From assembly GCA_016293265.1 (NCBI GenBank), contig JAEDEN010000002.1, positions 1-58,808 on the forward strand: a DNA stretch of 58,808 nt. Reading direction: 5' to 3'. The position numbers and the translations under genes are program-made. Below are positions 49,022-58,226 of this stretch, in pieces. Origin of the DNA: Oscillospiraceae bacterium. Lineage in GTDB: Bacteria > Bacillota > Clostridia > Oscillospirales > Oscillospiraceae. Below the pieces are notes generated by a model. That model made no database searches. It saw only the letters and a program-made list of their open reading frames with translations, and was not told where the DNA came from. Within the stretch, counting starts at the first letter, position 1. Each line of letters starts with the position of its first letter.

Positions 49022-49954
49022 ATGAGACATATTTTCATCATCAACCCCAATGCGGGAAAAAAGGACGCTACTGCCGCCATTTATGAAATGGCTGACCGCC
49101 TGCGGGACAGGCACGGCCTGGAGTGTACCTGTATGCTCACTGACCGTCCCGGCGGCGCCACGGAAATGGCCCGCAGGATCGCCGAAAGCGGCCAGGAAGT
49201 GCGCTTTTACGCCTGCGGCGGCGACGGCACCATTCACGAGGTAGCCCAGGGGATTGCCGGTTTTGCCAACGCTGCCATGACCTGCATCCCCTGCGGCACC
49301 GGCAACGACTTTTTGAAAAACTTCGGCCCTGACGCCGTCAAATTCGCAGACGCGGAAAACCTGTGGGATGGGGAGGTTTTCCCCCTGGACCTCATCGACT
49401 GCAACGGCAATATCTGCCTCACCATCGCCTGCAACGGCGTTGATGCCAGAGTGGCCGACAGCGTCCACCGCTACAGCGGTACTCCCCTGCTCGGCGGCCG
49501 GGGCAGCTACCTGGCCTCCGTGGTCATGAACGTGCTGCTGCGGCCCATCGCCCGGAAATGGGAGGTCATTATCGACGGCGTGCCCCAGGGGGGAGAATTC
49601 TCCCTGGTCTCCATGTGCAACGGCCGCTATTATGGCGGCGGTTCCACTCCCGTCCCCGAGGCCCGTATGGACGACGGCATCCTCCATACGGTGATTATCA
49701 AAAAGATCGGCAAGTCCACCTTTGCCCGCCTCTTCGGCCCCTATTCCGACGGCAAGTACCGGGAACTCCCCCCGGATCTGATCCAGGTGGTCACCGCCGG
49801 AGAGGTGCGCATCCGCGCCGATGAGGACATCGTCACCTGCCTTGACGGCGAGTGCTTCCACAGCCGGGAGGTGGTTATGAAGCTCTCTGACAAAAAGCTC
49901 AATTTCTTTGGCCCAAAGGGCTGCGATCCCAACGCGACGGCCATGGGGATCTGA
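49022..49954 (+). CDS. Diacylglycerol/lipid kinase family protein (YegS/DagK type)
   Basis: A 310-residue kinase: N-terminal catalytic domain with INPNAGKKDA, the nucleotide loop ACGGDGTIHEVAQG, and CGTGNDFLKN; C-terminal beta-rich domain with STPVPEARMDDGILHTVI. It phosphorylates diacylglycerol or a similar lipid at the membrane. RBS AAAGGTGG precedes ATG 49022. Confidence 0.9.
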   Translation: MRHIFIINPNAGKKDATAAIYEMADRLRDRHGLECTCMLTDRPGGATEMARRIAESGQEVRFYACGGDGTIHEVAQGIAGFANAAMTCIPCGTGNDFLKNFGPDAVKFADAENLWDGEVFPLDLIDCNGNICLTIACNGVDARVADSVHRYSGTPLLGGRGSYLASVVMNVLLRPIARKWEVIIDGVPQGGEFSLVSMCNGRYYGGGSTPVPEARMDDGILHTVIIKKIGKSTFARLFGPYSDGKYRELPPDLIQVVTAGEVRIRADEDIVTCLDGECFHSREVVMKLSDKKLNFFGPKGCDPNATAMGI

Positions 49955-50010
49955 GGCGGCAGACGGGCGGCACGTCCCTTTCGCGGCAGGAATTTACGGA
50001 GAACTGGCCT

Positions 50011-50607
50011 ATGACGGAAAAAGATAAAATGCTGAGCCAGAAGCTGTATGATGCGAATCATGACGGGGACCTGATTCGGGAAAGGACCGTATGTAAGGAC
50101 CTGTGCCATGAATACAACCAGCTTCGCCCTTCCCGGAAGGATGAGAAGGAGAGATTGCTTAAAAGGCTGCTTGGAAAAACAAAAGGGCCTTTTTGTGTGA
50201 CAGCTCCCTTCTGGTGTGACTACGGATACAATATTGAGATCGGAGAAAACTTTTACGCCAATCATAACCTTGTCATATTGGATTGCGCCAAGGTCACATT
50301 CGGAGATAACGTGTTTATTGGGCCGAATTGCGGCTTTTATACGGCGGGACACCCGATTGATGCGCAAAGGCGGAACATGGGCCTTGAATATGCCTATCCC
50401 ATCCGGGTGGGAGATGATGTTTGGTTTGGCGGCGGCGTTCAGGTCATGCCCGGCGTGACCATTGGAAGCGGCGTTGTCATCGGAAGCGGAAGCGTGGTCA
50501 CAAAAGACATTCCGGATCATGTGGTGGCCGCGGGAAATCCCTGCCGGGTATTGCGTCCGATTTCGGAGGCGGACGAAAAGACGGATTTTGACAGAATAAA
50601 AGAATAG
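50011..50607 (+). CDS. Sugar O-acetyltransferase (Maa/LacA family)
   Basis: A 198-residue left-handed beta-helix acetyltransferase: Mac N-terminal domain (MTEKDKMLSQKLYDANHDGDLIRER), hexapeptide repeats (about 75-185), catalytic His in FYTAGHPID, and VVAAGNPCRVLRPI near the end. It moves acetyl from acetyl-CoA to a sugar such as maltose or galactoside. By eye the gene is clearly poorer in GC than its neighbours and uses more A/T-ending codons, hinting at recent transfer. No good operon partner is seen. Confidence 0.92.
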   Translation: MTEKDKMLSQKLYDANHDGDLIRERTVCKDLCHEYNQLRPSRKDEKERLLKRLLGKTKGPFCVTAPFWCDYGYNIEIGENFYANHNLVILDCAKVTFGDNVFIGPNCGFYTAGHPIDAQRRNMGLEYAYPIRVGDDVWFGGGVQVMPGVTIGSGVVIGSGSVVTKDIPDHVVAAGNPCRVLRPISEADEKTDFDRIKE

Positions 50608-50622
50608 GGATTCCGTTCAAGG

Positions 50623-50660
50623 GGACAGCCTCGGATCTGAGGCTGTCCTTGTATGTTTTT
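50623..50660 (+). terminator. Terminator after the sugar acetyltransferase
   Basis: GGACAGCCTC pairs with GAGGCTGTCC across 6 bases; the following T-run is broken (TTGTATGTTTTT). Confidence 0.65.
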
Positions 50661-50773
50661 GTGGAATTGTTTCTTTTGGAGCCGCGGGAAGGCGGGCAGG
50701 AATACCCTCTCCCCTTCCGGCATAGAGTGACTGGACGCCGGTACAAATTCACAAATTCTTCATAGAAACCCCC

Positions 50774-50802
50774 TTTACAAATCCGGGCCGGTGTACTATA
50801 GT
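50774..50802 (+). promoter_or_regulatory. groESL promoter
   Basis: TTTACA (50774-50779), 17-base spacer, TATAGT (50797-50802), just upstream of CIRCE. Confidence 0.82.
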
Positions 50803-50810
50803 AACATACG

Positions 50811-50837
50811 TTAGCACTCGGGAAGAGTGAGTGCTAA
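50811..50837 (+). promoter_or_regulatory. CIRCE element (HrcA operator)
   Basis: TTAGCACTC-N9-GAGTGCTAA, a perfect match to the CIRCE consensus, over the predicted transcription start of groES. HrcA should repress the operon until heat shock. Confidence 0.97.
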
Positions 50838-50886
50838 GTCTAATCCGTTTTCAATTAAAATAAAAATATACAAGGAGGAAACCCCA

Positions 50887-51171
50887 ATGAAACTCATCCC
50901 TCTCGCAGACCGTGTCGTTTTGAAAATGGTGGAGACCGAGGAAACCACCAAGGGCGGCATCATCCTCACCGCAGCAGCTAAGGAAAAGCCCACTGTGGCG
51001 GAAGTCATCTCCGTTGGCCCCGGCGGTAATGTGGACGGCAAGGACGTGGTCATGACCGTTAAGCCCGGCGATAAGGTCATCACCAGCCAGTACGCCGGCA
51101 GCAAGGTGACGCTGGAAGACGTGGAGTACGTTGTTGTCCGCCAGAACGACATTCTGGCCATCGTGGAGTAA
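50887..51171 (+). CDS. groES: Co-chaperonin GroES
   Basis: The 94-residue lid of the GroEL chamber. Seen: the LADRVVLKMVETEETTKGGIILTAAAKEKPTVAEVISVGPG family start, mobile loop region (about 17-33), and VEYVVVRQNDILAIVE end. RBS AAGGAGGA before ATG 50887; an in-frame GTG further upstream would cover CIRCE. Confidence 0.97.
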   Translation: MKLIPLADRVVLKMVETEETTKGGIILTAAAKEKPTVAEVISVGPGGNVDGKDVVMTVKPGDKVITSQYAGSKVTLEDVEYVVVRQNDILAIVE

Positions 51172-51319
51172 TTCCCTGAAAGAGGGGACTGCGTCCCCCC
51201 TGCCGGTCCCCGGACCGGGAAACGCCGCCTGGGCCGGTTCAGGCAAAGAGCCGCCGGATCTGCCGCGGCGAATATGATTCTGTTGTATACTCATCTTCTA
51301 TATTGGAGGTATTTGAACT

Positions 51320-52945
51320 ATGTCTAAGCTCATTCTGCGCGGCGATGAAGCCCGCAAGTCCCTGAAGGCCGGCGTCGATCAGCTGGCCGATACCGTCAAG
51401 GTCACCCTGGGCCCCAAGGGCCGCAATGTGGTCCTGGACAAGAAGTACGGCGCTCCCCTCATCACCAACGACGGCGTTACCATCGCCAAGGAAGTGGAAC
51501 TGGATGACCCCTTTGAGAACATGGGCGCCCAGCTTGTGAAGGAAGTTTCCACCAAGACCAACGACGTGGCCGGCGACGGCACCACCACCGCTACCCTGCT
51601 GGCACAGGCTATGATCCACGAGGGCCTGAAGAACCTGGCTGCCGGCGCCAATCCCATTGTGGTCCGCAAGGGCATGAGCAAGGCCGTTGAGGCCGCCGTT
51701 GCCGAGGTGAAGAAGCAGGCCAAGACCGTGGACGGCTCCAAGGATATCGCCCGCGTGGGCGCCGTCTCCTCCGGTGACGAGACCATCGGCGCCCTCATCG
51801 CCGACGCCATGGAGAAGGTCTCCGCCGACGGCGTCATCACCATCGAGGAATCCAAGACCGCTGAGACTTACAGCGAGGTCGTGGAGGGCATGCAGTTCGA
51901 CCGCGGCTATATTACGCCCTATATGGTCACCGACACCGAGAAGATGGAAGCCGTCATGGACGACGCTTATGTCCTCATCACCGATAAGAAGATCTCTGTG
52001 ATCGCCGACATCCTGCCCATCCTGGAGCAGCTGGTCCAGGCCGGAAAGCGCCTGCTGATTATCGCCGAGGACGTGGAGGGCGAGGCTCTGAGCACCCTCA
52101 TCGTCAACCGCCTGCGCGGCACGCTGAACGTGGTCTGCGTCAAGGCCCCCGGCTTCGGCGACCGCCGCAAGGAGATGCTGCAGGATATCGCCATCCTCAC
52201 CGGCGGCACCGTCGTGTCCGAGGAGGTGGGCCTGGAGCTGAAGTCCGCCACCGTTGATATGCTGGGCCGCGCCCGCCAGGTGAAGGTCACCAAGGAGACC
52301 ACCACCATCGTGGACGGCGCCGGTGATTCCCAGGCCATCAAGGACCGTATCGCTCAGATCCGCGCCCAGATCGCCAACACCACCAGCGAGTACGACAAGG
52401 AGAAGCTCCAGGAGCGCCTGGCGAAGCTGGCCGGCGGCGTGGCCGTCATCAAGGTGGGCGCTGCCACCGAGACGGAGATGAAGGAGAAGAAGCTCCGCAT
52501 TGAGGACGCTCTGAACGCCACCCGCGCCGCTGTTGAAGAGGGCGTTGTGGCCGGCGGCGGCACCATCTTCGTCAATGTCATCCCCGCTGTTGAGGCCCTG
52601 CTGGATACCGTGGAGGGAGACGAGAAGACCGGCGTGAAGATCATCGCCAAGGCTCTGGAAGCCCCCATCCGCCAGATCGCTGCCAACGCCGGCCTGGACG
52701 GCTCCGTCATCCTGGAGAAGGTCCGCAATTCCGAGAAGACCGGCTACGGCTTCGACGCCTATAAGGAAACCTACTGCGACATGGTGGCCTGCGGCATCAT
52801 TGATCCCGCCAAGGTGACCCGCTCCGCTCTGGAGAACGCCGCCTCTGTCTCCGCCATGGTCCTCACTACCGAGTCCCTGGTTGCCGACAAGCCTGAGCCC
52901 CCCGCGCCCGCCGCACCCGCTCCCGACATGGGCGGCATGTACTAA
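51320..52945 (+). CDS. groEL: Chaperonin GroEL
   Basis: The 541-residue folding chamber subunit. Seen: TLGPKGRNVVLDKKYGAPLITNDGVTIAKE, AGDGTTTATLLAQAM with the catalytic Asp, the apical domain, and a short tail MGGMY in place of longer GGM repeats. It is 148 bases from groES; the gap holds GC-rich hairpins (about 51190-51240) and RBS TTGGAGG. Confidence 0.98.
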   Translation: MSKLILRGDEARKSLKAGVDQLADTVKVTLGPKGRNVVLDKKYGAPLITNDGVTIAKEVELDDPFENMGAQLVKEVSTKTNDVAGDGTTTATLLAQAMIHEGLKNLAAGANPIVVRKGMSKAVEAAVAEVKKQAKTVDGSKDIARVGAVSSGDETIGALIADAMEKVSADGVITIEESKTAETYSEVVEGMQFDRGYITPYMVTDTEKMEAVMDDAYVLITDKKISVIADILPILEQLVQAGKRLLIIAEDVEGEALSTLIVNRLRGTLNVVCVKAPGFGDRRKEMLQDIAILTGGTVVSEEVGLELKSATVDMLGRARQVKVTKETTTIVDGAGDSQAIKDRIAQIRAQIANTTSEYDKEKLQERLAKLAGGVAVIKVGAATETEMKEKKLRIEDALNATRAAVEEGVVAGGGTIFVNVIPAVEALLDTVEGDEKTGVKIIAKALEAPIRQIAANAGLDGSVILEKVRNSEKTGYGFDAYKETYCDMVACGIIDPAKVTRSALENAASVSAMVLTTESLVADKPEPPAPAAPAPDMGGMY

Positions 52946-53091
52946 AAACCCGCTCTGACCCTTGATTTTCCGATGATTCCCTGTGAAAAACCGTCGATTT
53001 CCCGCACTTTTGAAGTGTTTAAGTTGACGGACAGTGTGAGCTTACACACAACTTATACACTTTGATGATTCGGAAACGCTTCACATGGACA

Positions 53092-53131
53092 AAGACCCGG
53101 TATTCACATTTGTGGATACCGGGTCTTTTGC
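53092..53131. terminator. Terminator after groEL
   Basis: AAAGACCCGGTAT pairs with ATACCGGGTCTTT, with an inner CACA/TGTG pairing, then T; 147 bases past the stop. Confidence 0.85.
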
Positions 53132-53291
53132 GCTGCCTGTCATAGAAGGTAAAAACGGGTATTCCATGGATTCCCTGTTATCTTGGAGCGTATTTGGGTT
53201 TGCCCCGGTAAATCGGCAAACGCCTCTTTCTCTCCCCACGCCCCGCATGGAGGATCAGCAGTCCCCGTTTCCGGTCATTTATATTATGAGA

Positions 53292-53329
53292 ATGGCCTAC
53301 AAGTCAAATAGTTGACCTGTAGGCCATTT
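53292..53329. repeat. 17-bp inverted repeat, possible terminator or mobile remnant
   Basis: 53292-53308 pairs with 53313-53329 with one mismatch and a 4-base loop, flanked by A/T bases (TTTTGG on the right). It may end transcription from either side; the arm length also fits a small mobile-element remnant. Confidence 0.55.
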
Positions 53330-53419
53330 TGGACAGAACCATATGGTCCGGGAAATGTGACCTATGACCTTATCCGTATCCCGCTCAAGTAAAAAAGCCT
53401 GAATAGGCGGCCCCGCCGC

Positions 53420-54067
53420 TCACCCCTTTGTTCCGTTGGTGATCCGCGAAACAGGAGCCTGTTCCGCGGCGGAACAGAAGGCGGATAACAGCTCCAAAAA
53501 GTATTTGCTGTAATGAGTCAGGTACCGTTGTTTGTGGCGCAGCAGAGACAGATGCAAATACATTGGCTCTCCATGGCAAAGCAGCGGAAAGATATTCATA
53601 TCCGGAGGTATTTCTGACTGGCGGTTGGTCAGGTTGACCTGAGAGGCAAAGAAAGCAACCAATCCCTGGAAGCCAACCGTCGTGCAGACTTGTGTGTAGG
53701 TGGTATTCAGCCGTATCTTCGGAGTAACATTGGCTTCCTCAAAGCAAACGTGGATCCGTTGCCCCATGTTGTTCGCAAAAATGCAGAAGGGAAGCCGGGC
53801 GAAATCGCTGACGGAAGCGCCCTGGAGCGACCGCATCTTGATGTCCTCCGCCTCATCCCCGTAGTATTCCCGCAGTAACGAGTCCTTGACACACAAATAG
53901 ATCTGGTCCTGCATCAGATCCTCCTGTATCAGGTCCGCATTGCTCTTATCCGAAGTGACGATGGCAAAATCCAGCTCTCCGTTGGCCACCATTGGCTCAA
54001 GTGTACGGGAGATGACACTGGTCAGACGCAGTTCCACATTGGGGTAGCGTTCGGTGAAGTCTTGATA
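53420..54067 (-). pseudogene. Truncated LysR-family regulator (substrate-binding half only)
   Basis: The frame encodes the C-terminal effector-binding domain of a LysR regulator (QDFTERYPNVELRLTSVISRTLEPMVANGELDFAIVTSD; later FARLPFCIFANNMG). The DNA-binding helix-turn-helix and linker (about 90-110 residues) are missing: reading upstream in frame, coding similarity stops at Tyr at 54065-54067 and TGA follows at 54068-54070. The next 156 bases show no LysR coding. No ribosome site precedes the GTG at 54037. It is likely a dead gene cut by a deletion or rearrangement. The AT-rich base use also differs from its surroundings. Confidence 0.82.
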
Positions 54068-54226
54068 TCAGCCGGTGACCGCTCTGCGCCAGTGCACCTT
54101 TTTTGGGATACGCTTCTTTTTACCGGTTCACCCGGCCGCTGCTGTCTTGCCTGCTGAGCCGCAGGCCGGAAGTGTGCAGGTTATCACCGGAGCCAGAACC
54201 GGTACGGTTCGTTTTGTGAAGCCGCC

Positions 54227-56581
54227 TTACCAGACAGATACACGGCTGTCCGGCTCAGTCCACATGCCGTCTCCGGACTGAATGCCATAAGTCTCATAGA
54301 ACTCCGGCAGAGTCTGGAGCACCCGGTTGCACCGCAGCTTATCCGGGGCGTGGACGTCCGCCACAGCCAGATACTCCCGCATCTGCCGGGAGGTGGTGGT
54401 GGCCCAGGTGTTGGCGATGGCACGGAAGAGCGTGTCGTAGTCAGGATTGCCCAGCTTTTTCGCAGCGGCCATAACGCACCGGATGCTTCCCAGGTCGGCC
54501 ACGTTCTCCGAGAGGGTCAGTGTGCCGCTGCAGGTGATGCCGGGGTAGGCCTCCTGTCCGTCGTACCATGCAGCCACCATCCGGCACTTCTCCTGGAAGG
54601 CGGCGTAGTCGCTCTCGGTCCACCAGGAGGCGGCGTTGCCGTTTTCGTCGAACTTGGCGCCGTTGTTGTCAAAGGCGTGGGTGATCTCATGGGCGATGAT
54701 ATAGCCGATCCCGCCCAGGTTTTCCTCCCTGCTGGCGTTCACATCATAGAGGGGCGCCTGCAAAATGGCGGCGGGGAAGGTGATATCGTTGGCGGTAGAG
54801 TTGTAGCAGGCGTTCACCGTGAAGGGGGACATGATCCACTCCGCCTTCTCCACCGGCCGGTTCTGCCGGGAGAGGATAGCGTCCTGGGCCGCCATCTGGA
54901 TGGCAATGGTGTTGGAGAAGAAGGTGCCTCCCTCTGCCGGGGATTTGAGGTCGGCGTTGTCCAGGTAGGTGTCCCAGCTATCGGGATAGCCCACCTTGAT
55001 CCCCATGGTATCCAGCTTTCGGATGGCCTTTGCCTTGGTGGCATCGCTCATCCAGTCCAAAGCCTGAATCCGCTCCTTGTAGATGGCGATGAACTCCCGG
55101 ATCATTTTCTCCACATCGGCCTTGGCCTCGGGGGAGAAATAGGCTTCCGCATAGGCCCGGCTCAGGTAATCGGCCAGGAGGCTTTGCACCATCTGGGAGG
55201 CGATCTGCTCGCTGCTCTGCCGGGCGTCCACGCCGTAATAGGCCAGAGTGAAGTCAAAGCTTGCCTCCAGGAAGCCCTGGTTCAGGGTGGAGCCCACGCT
55301 CATCAGCAGGCCCAGGCGGGCCATGGCCTTCAGAGTATCCAGGTGGGCGTCATCGAAGAGCATTGCGGCAGCTTCCATGGCACCCACATCCGTGACCATG
55401 ATCCGGTCCGTGGGCTGCAGTCCGTCGGCGGCGTAGACGCGGTTCAGGTCCACATGGGGGAAAGCGGCCTGAAGGGCGTCCATCGTGTAGAGGTGATAGA
55501 TCTTGTCCACGTCGCCGTACTCCTGGGGATTCAGAGAGGCCGACGCGATGGCCTTTTCCGCCTGGTAGACTGTCTCCGCCTTGGCTTTTGCCGTTTTCTC
55601 ATCCAGACCGGAGAGAACGAAAAGTGCGGTCATGTATTTCGCATAGGCGTCCTTTTGAGCCTGGGCACCGTTGGCATAGAAGTCCTTGTCCATATTGGCT
55701 CCCACTGCGGAGAAGGCGACAATGTACCGGCTGGAATCGGCCAGGTCGGTGGTCAGGCCGAAGCCCAGCAGGGTGGAAACGCCGATCTCCGTCTGCATAC
55801 GAAGATCCGCGGCGATCAGCTCGCCCAGGGTCCTGGAGGACTCAAAGGCGTCCAGGTACTTCTGAATCGGGGCGACGCCTGCCTTTTCACGCCCCTCGGT
55901 GTCCAGAACGCAGTCATAGAGGGCCTTGATCTTGGCCTCGGCGGTGCCGGCCTTCTGGGGCTTGGCGTCAATGTCCGCGATCAGCCGCGCCACCTGCTGG
56001 TTCACCGTCAGGCTCAGGCCGTAGAAGGGGCCGTTGATAGACAGGCCCGCCGGGACGACGGAAGCGTCCAGCCATTCCTTGTTGGCCGCGGCATAGAAGT
56101 CGTCCTTCAGGTTGCTTCCCTTTAAGGCGTAGACCCGGTGGATCAGGGTTTCCAGCTCTTCCTCCGTCACGGGCCGGTCAGGGGAAAACAGGCCGTTCCC
56201 GACGCCTGCCACGATGCCCGCCGAAAACACATCGGACAGCTCATCCGACGCCCAGAGCGGCACATCGGTGAAGCTGCTGGCGGGGATGGCCGTGCGGGCG
56301 CTGTCTCCCACGGGGTCAGGCAAGCCCCCGAAGGCACGGTCCAGCATGACCAGGGCCTGGGCACGGGTAACGGTGCCCTCCAGGTCCAGGTTTCCGTCGG
56401 GATAGCCCTTTAAAATATCCGATTGCTGCACGCCGGGATTGTAGTCGTCTGCGGCGGCCAGCAGCATCTCCGCCGCCTCGCCGCGCTTCAGACCCTCCGG
56501 CCCCGCAGCCTGTGCGGGGATAGTCCCAATGGTCAGCATAGCCGCCACTACCAGGGATGCAAACCGCTTGAAATGCTTCAT
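54227..56581 (-). CDS. M13-family metallopeptidase with S-layer homology domain
   Basis: A 784-residue secreted protein: signal peptide (1-25, ALA-type AQA end), an S-layer-homology region (about 26-160) with SLH-like units ending in SFTDVPLWASDELSDVFSAGIVAGVGNGLFSPDRPVTEEE, and then a neprilysin/PepO-like M13 peptidase. Zinc site His631-Glu632-x-x-His635 in AHEITHAFD; third ligand Glu692 in ENVADLG; substrate-binding NACYNSTANDITFPAAIL; C-terminus ends in RVSVW as expected, so it is complete. SLH domains bind wall polysaccharide pyruvylation, so the protease would be on the cell surface, cutting peptides outside. AAGGAG precedes ATG 56581. Confidence 0.93.
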   Translation of the reverse strand: MKHFKRFASLVVAAMLTIGTIPAQAAGPEGLKRGEAAEMLLAAADDYNPGVQQSDILKGYPDGNLDLEGTVTRAQALVMLDRAFGGLPDPVGDSARTAIPASSFTDVPLWASDELSDVFSAGIVAGVGNGLFSPDRPVTEEELETLIHRVYALKGSNLKDDFYAAANKEWLDASVVPAGLSINGPFYGLSLTVNQQVARLIADIDAKPQKAGTAEAKIKALYDCVLDTEGREKAGVAPIQKYLDAFESSRTLGELIAADLRMQTEIGVSTLLGFGLTTDLADSSRYIVAFSAVGANMDKDFYANGAQAQKDAYAKYMTALFVLSGLDEKTAKAKAETVYQAEKAIASASLNPQEYGDVDKIYHLYTMDALQAAFPHVDLNRVYAADGLQPTDRIMVTDVGAMEAAAMLFDDAHLDTLKAMARLGLLMSVGSTLNQGFLEASFDFTLAYYGVDARQSSEQIASQMVQSLLADYLSRAYAEAYFSPEAKADVEKMIREFIAIYKERIQALDWMSDATKAKAIRKLDTMGIKVGYPDSWDTYLDNADLKSPAEGGTFFSNTIAIQMAAQDAILSRQNRPVEKAEWIMSPFTVNACYNSTANDITFPAAILQAPLYDVNASREENLGGIGYIIAHEITHAFDNNGAKFDENGNAASWWTESDYAAFQEKCRMVAAWYDGQEAYPGITCSGTLTLSENVADLGSIRCVMAAAKKLGNPDYDTLFRAIANTWATTTSRQMREYLAVADVHAPDKLRCNRVLQTLPEFYETYGIQSGDGMWTEPDSRVSVW

Positions 56582-56848
56582 AGTAGGATTCTCCTTTTAT
56601 CATGTGATTTGGTGCAATAAAGGGTATGCCCGCAGCGGCAGAGAGATCAGCCTGCCGCCGGGCCTTTTATGCTTCCGCCTCGGAAGCCGCGGTAAAACTG
56701 GCGCTTCCTTTTGCTCATTTCCGGTAACTGTAATCTGATATACCCGGCTGCCGTTAAAGGCGGCCGGGCGGCAGGCGGACAGGAGCATCATGATTCACGG
56801 TACGCCCGGCACAGAGGATGCTTTTTCCTCCTGCGGTGTACCCTCCCG

Positions 56849-57544
56849 TCACTTCCAGGGGCGTGCCTTGCCGTGCCAACCATGTTCTTCCCAATAGGCG
56901 TAATCCGGGCTGGCGGAGTCCGGTGCGGATTTATGCATCAGCCGTACCATATAAAACCAGAATCGGCCCTGCAGCGTTACACGGGGTTTTCCCGCGTTTT
57001 TGCGGATCTTTTGGGCCAGCCGGTCTGTCTGCCGGTGGATCTTCTCCTGAATTTTCGGAGGGATCTCACAGGGCTTTGTCGCTTGTACGCCGAAGCCCAG
57101 GCGGTATACCTTTGCCAGGCCCCAAAACACCAGACTGTCGGCCATGTCTTTGTTGGTGCTTTTTGTGCCGCCTCCGGCCGCAGTGCAGACGGATACGGCC
57201 TGTTTGCGGAACATTTTCTCGTTGGGCCGGTGCACCATCCAGCGGGTGCCATAGTGGTCCAGGAAGGACATCATCTGCCCGGTGGCGTGGAACACATAGA
57301 CGGGGCTTGCCAGGATGATCAGGTCCGCCTCGTCCATGGCTTCGGTGATGGGCCGCAGCTTTTCATAGTGGGGGCAGCGGGTCATATCCGTTTTGAAGCA
57401 GCTCCAGCACCCGGCACATGGCTGGTCAAAGTCCCTAGGCAGGAAGAACTCCCTGATCTCGCCCCCCACCTTTTCCGCCAATTCCCGGGCCACCATGTGG
57501 GTGCTGCCTTTGTGGTTTTGCCTGTTGATGATTACGATCCTCAC
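56849..57544 (-). CDS. Flavodoxin-family NAD(P)H-dependent oxidoreductase
   Basis: A 231-residue flavodoxin-like FMN-binding protein: RIVIINRQNHKGST (phosphate loop), CAGCWSCFKTDMTRCPHYEKL with four Cys (iron-sulfur flavoprotein-like or redox Cys), ILASPVYVFHATGQMMSFLDHYGT. GTG 57544 chosen (AAAGGAT at 57556-57562), giving a strand that starts as in the family; an in-frame ATG at 57601 would add 19 residues without family similarity. Physiological substrate unknown. No neighbour points to a pathway. Confidence 0.82.
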   Translation of the reverse strand: MRIVIINRQNHKGSTHMVARELAEKVGGEIREFFLPRDFDQPCAGCWSCFKTDMTRCPHYEKLRPITEAMDEADLIILASPVYVFHATGQMMSFLDHYGTRWMVHRPNEKMFRKQAVSVCTAAGGGTKSTNKDMADSLVFWGLAKVYRLGFGVQATKPCEIPPKIQEKIHRQTDRLAQKIRKNAGKPRVTLQGRFWFYMVRLMHKSAPDSASPDYAYWEEHGWHGKARPWK

Positions 57545-57713
57545 CTGTTTGCAGATCCTTTCTCCGTGCCTGCCCGTACGGCATACGCCGCATGAAGACA
57601 CCGCTGTGCAGTTTGTTTGACGGATATTATTATAGGAGGGATCCCTTTAGAATAATAGGTGGTTTCTGTATGAAAATGTGTCAATTTTATAGACGGAATG
57701 GCACAGGTGTCGG

Positions 57714-58226
57714 CTAAAAACGACGCAGCGTCTCCAAAACACGGACGGTCAGCCGCTGACAGGGGTAGCCAAAGGCCGTCAGCAGCTCGCCTTCCTGAAA
57801 ACCAAATTTTTGATACAGGCGGCGGGCACCGGCGCCCAGCGGGTCGCCTGCCCGGTAAGTCACCACGGATAGCTCTGTCGCCACCGGGAACTCTGACATG
57901 GCGGCGATGAGAAGCCGCGACGCCACGCCGTGCTTTCGGCAGGCGGCCGCCACCGCCAGGAAGTCGATCTCGCAGGTTTCCCGTGAGTAGGCGATGCAGC
58001 CGGCAATATTCCCGTGATGATGGATCACCAGTACCTCCTGACGTGCCGCCTTTTCTTTCAGCGCCGCCTGGAAGCCGCCGCGTTCAAAGCCGGGAAAATA
58101 TTCCTTCATCTCCTCGGCCAGATTTACAATGGCGGGAAGTTCTTCCGGTCCCGGTGGCCCGGGGAACATCAGGCCAGCGCGCTGGGGGGTACTTCCCTGC
58201 AAAAGATGCTCCGCTTTTTTCGCCAT
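57714..58226 (-). CDS. GNAT-family N-acetyltransferase
   Basis: A 170-residue acetyltransferase: acetyl-CoA loop VAAACRKHGVASRLLIAAM, with strands HHHGNIAGCIAYSRETCEIDFLAV and C-terminal YQKFGFQEGELL, the typical GNAT order. Substrate unknown. ATG 58226 has GGGAGGAAC; a longer in-frame reading from 58277 lacks a site. Confidence 0.87.
   Translation of the reverse strand: MAKKAEHLLQGSTPQRAGLMFPGPPGPEELPAIVNLAEEMKEYFPGFERGGFQAALKEKAARQEVLVIHHHGNIAGCIAYSRETCEIDFLAVAAACRKHGVASRLLIAAMSEFPVATELSVVTYRAGDPLGAGARRLYQKFGFQEGELLTAFGYPCQRLTVRVLETLRRF

Larger units (their letters stand above)
52946..53419. other. Gap between groEL and the LysR remnant
   Basis: This 474-base gap holds no supported gene. 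It contains the groEL terminator (53092-53131) and a second long hairpin (53292-53329). A 76-codon open frame at 53085-53315 runs through the terminator and has no ribosome site. The stretch is richer in AT than its surroundings, like the LysR remnant to its right. Confidence 0.7.

Noticed and set aside
53085..53315. 76-codon open frame after groEL
   Set aside because: It overlaps the terminator hairpin, has no ribosome site and no family marks.
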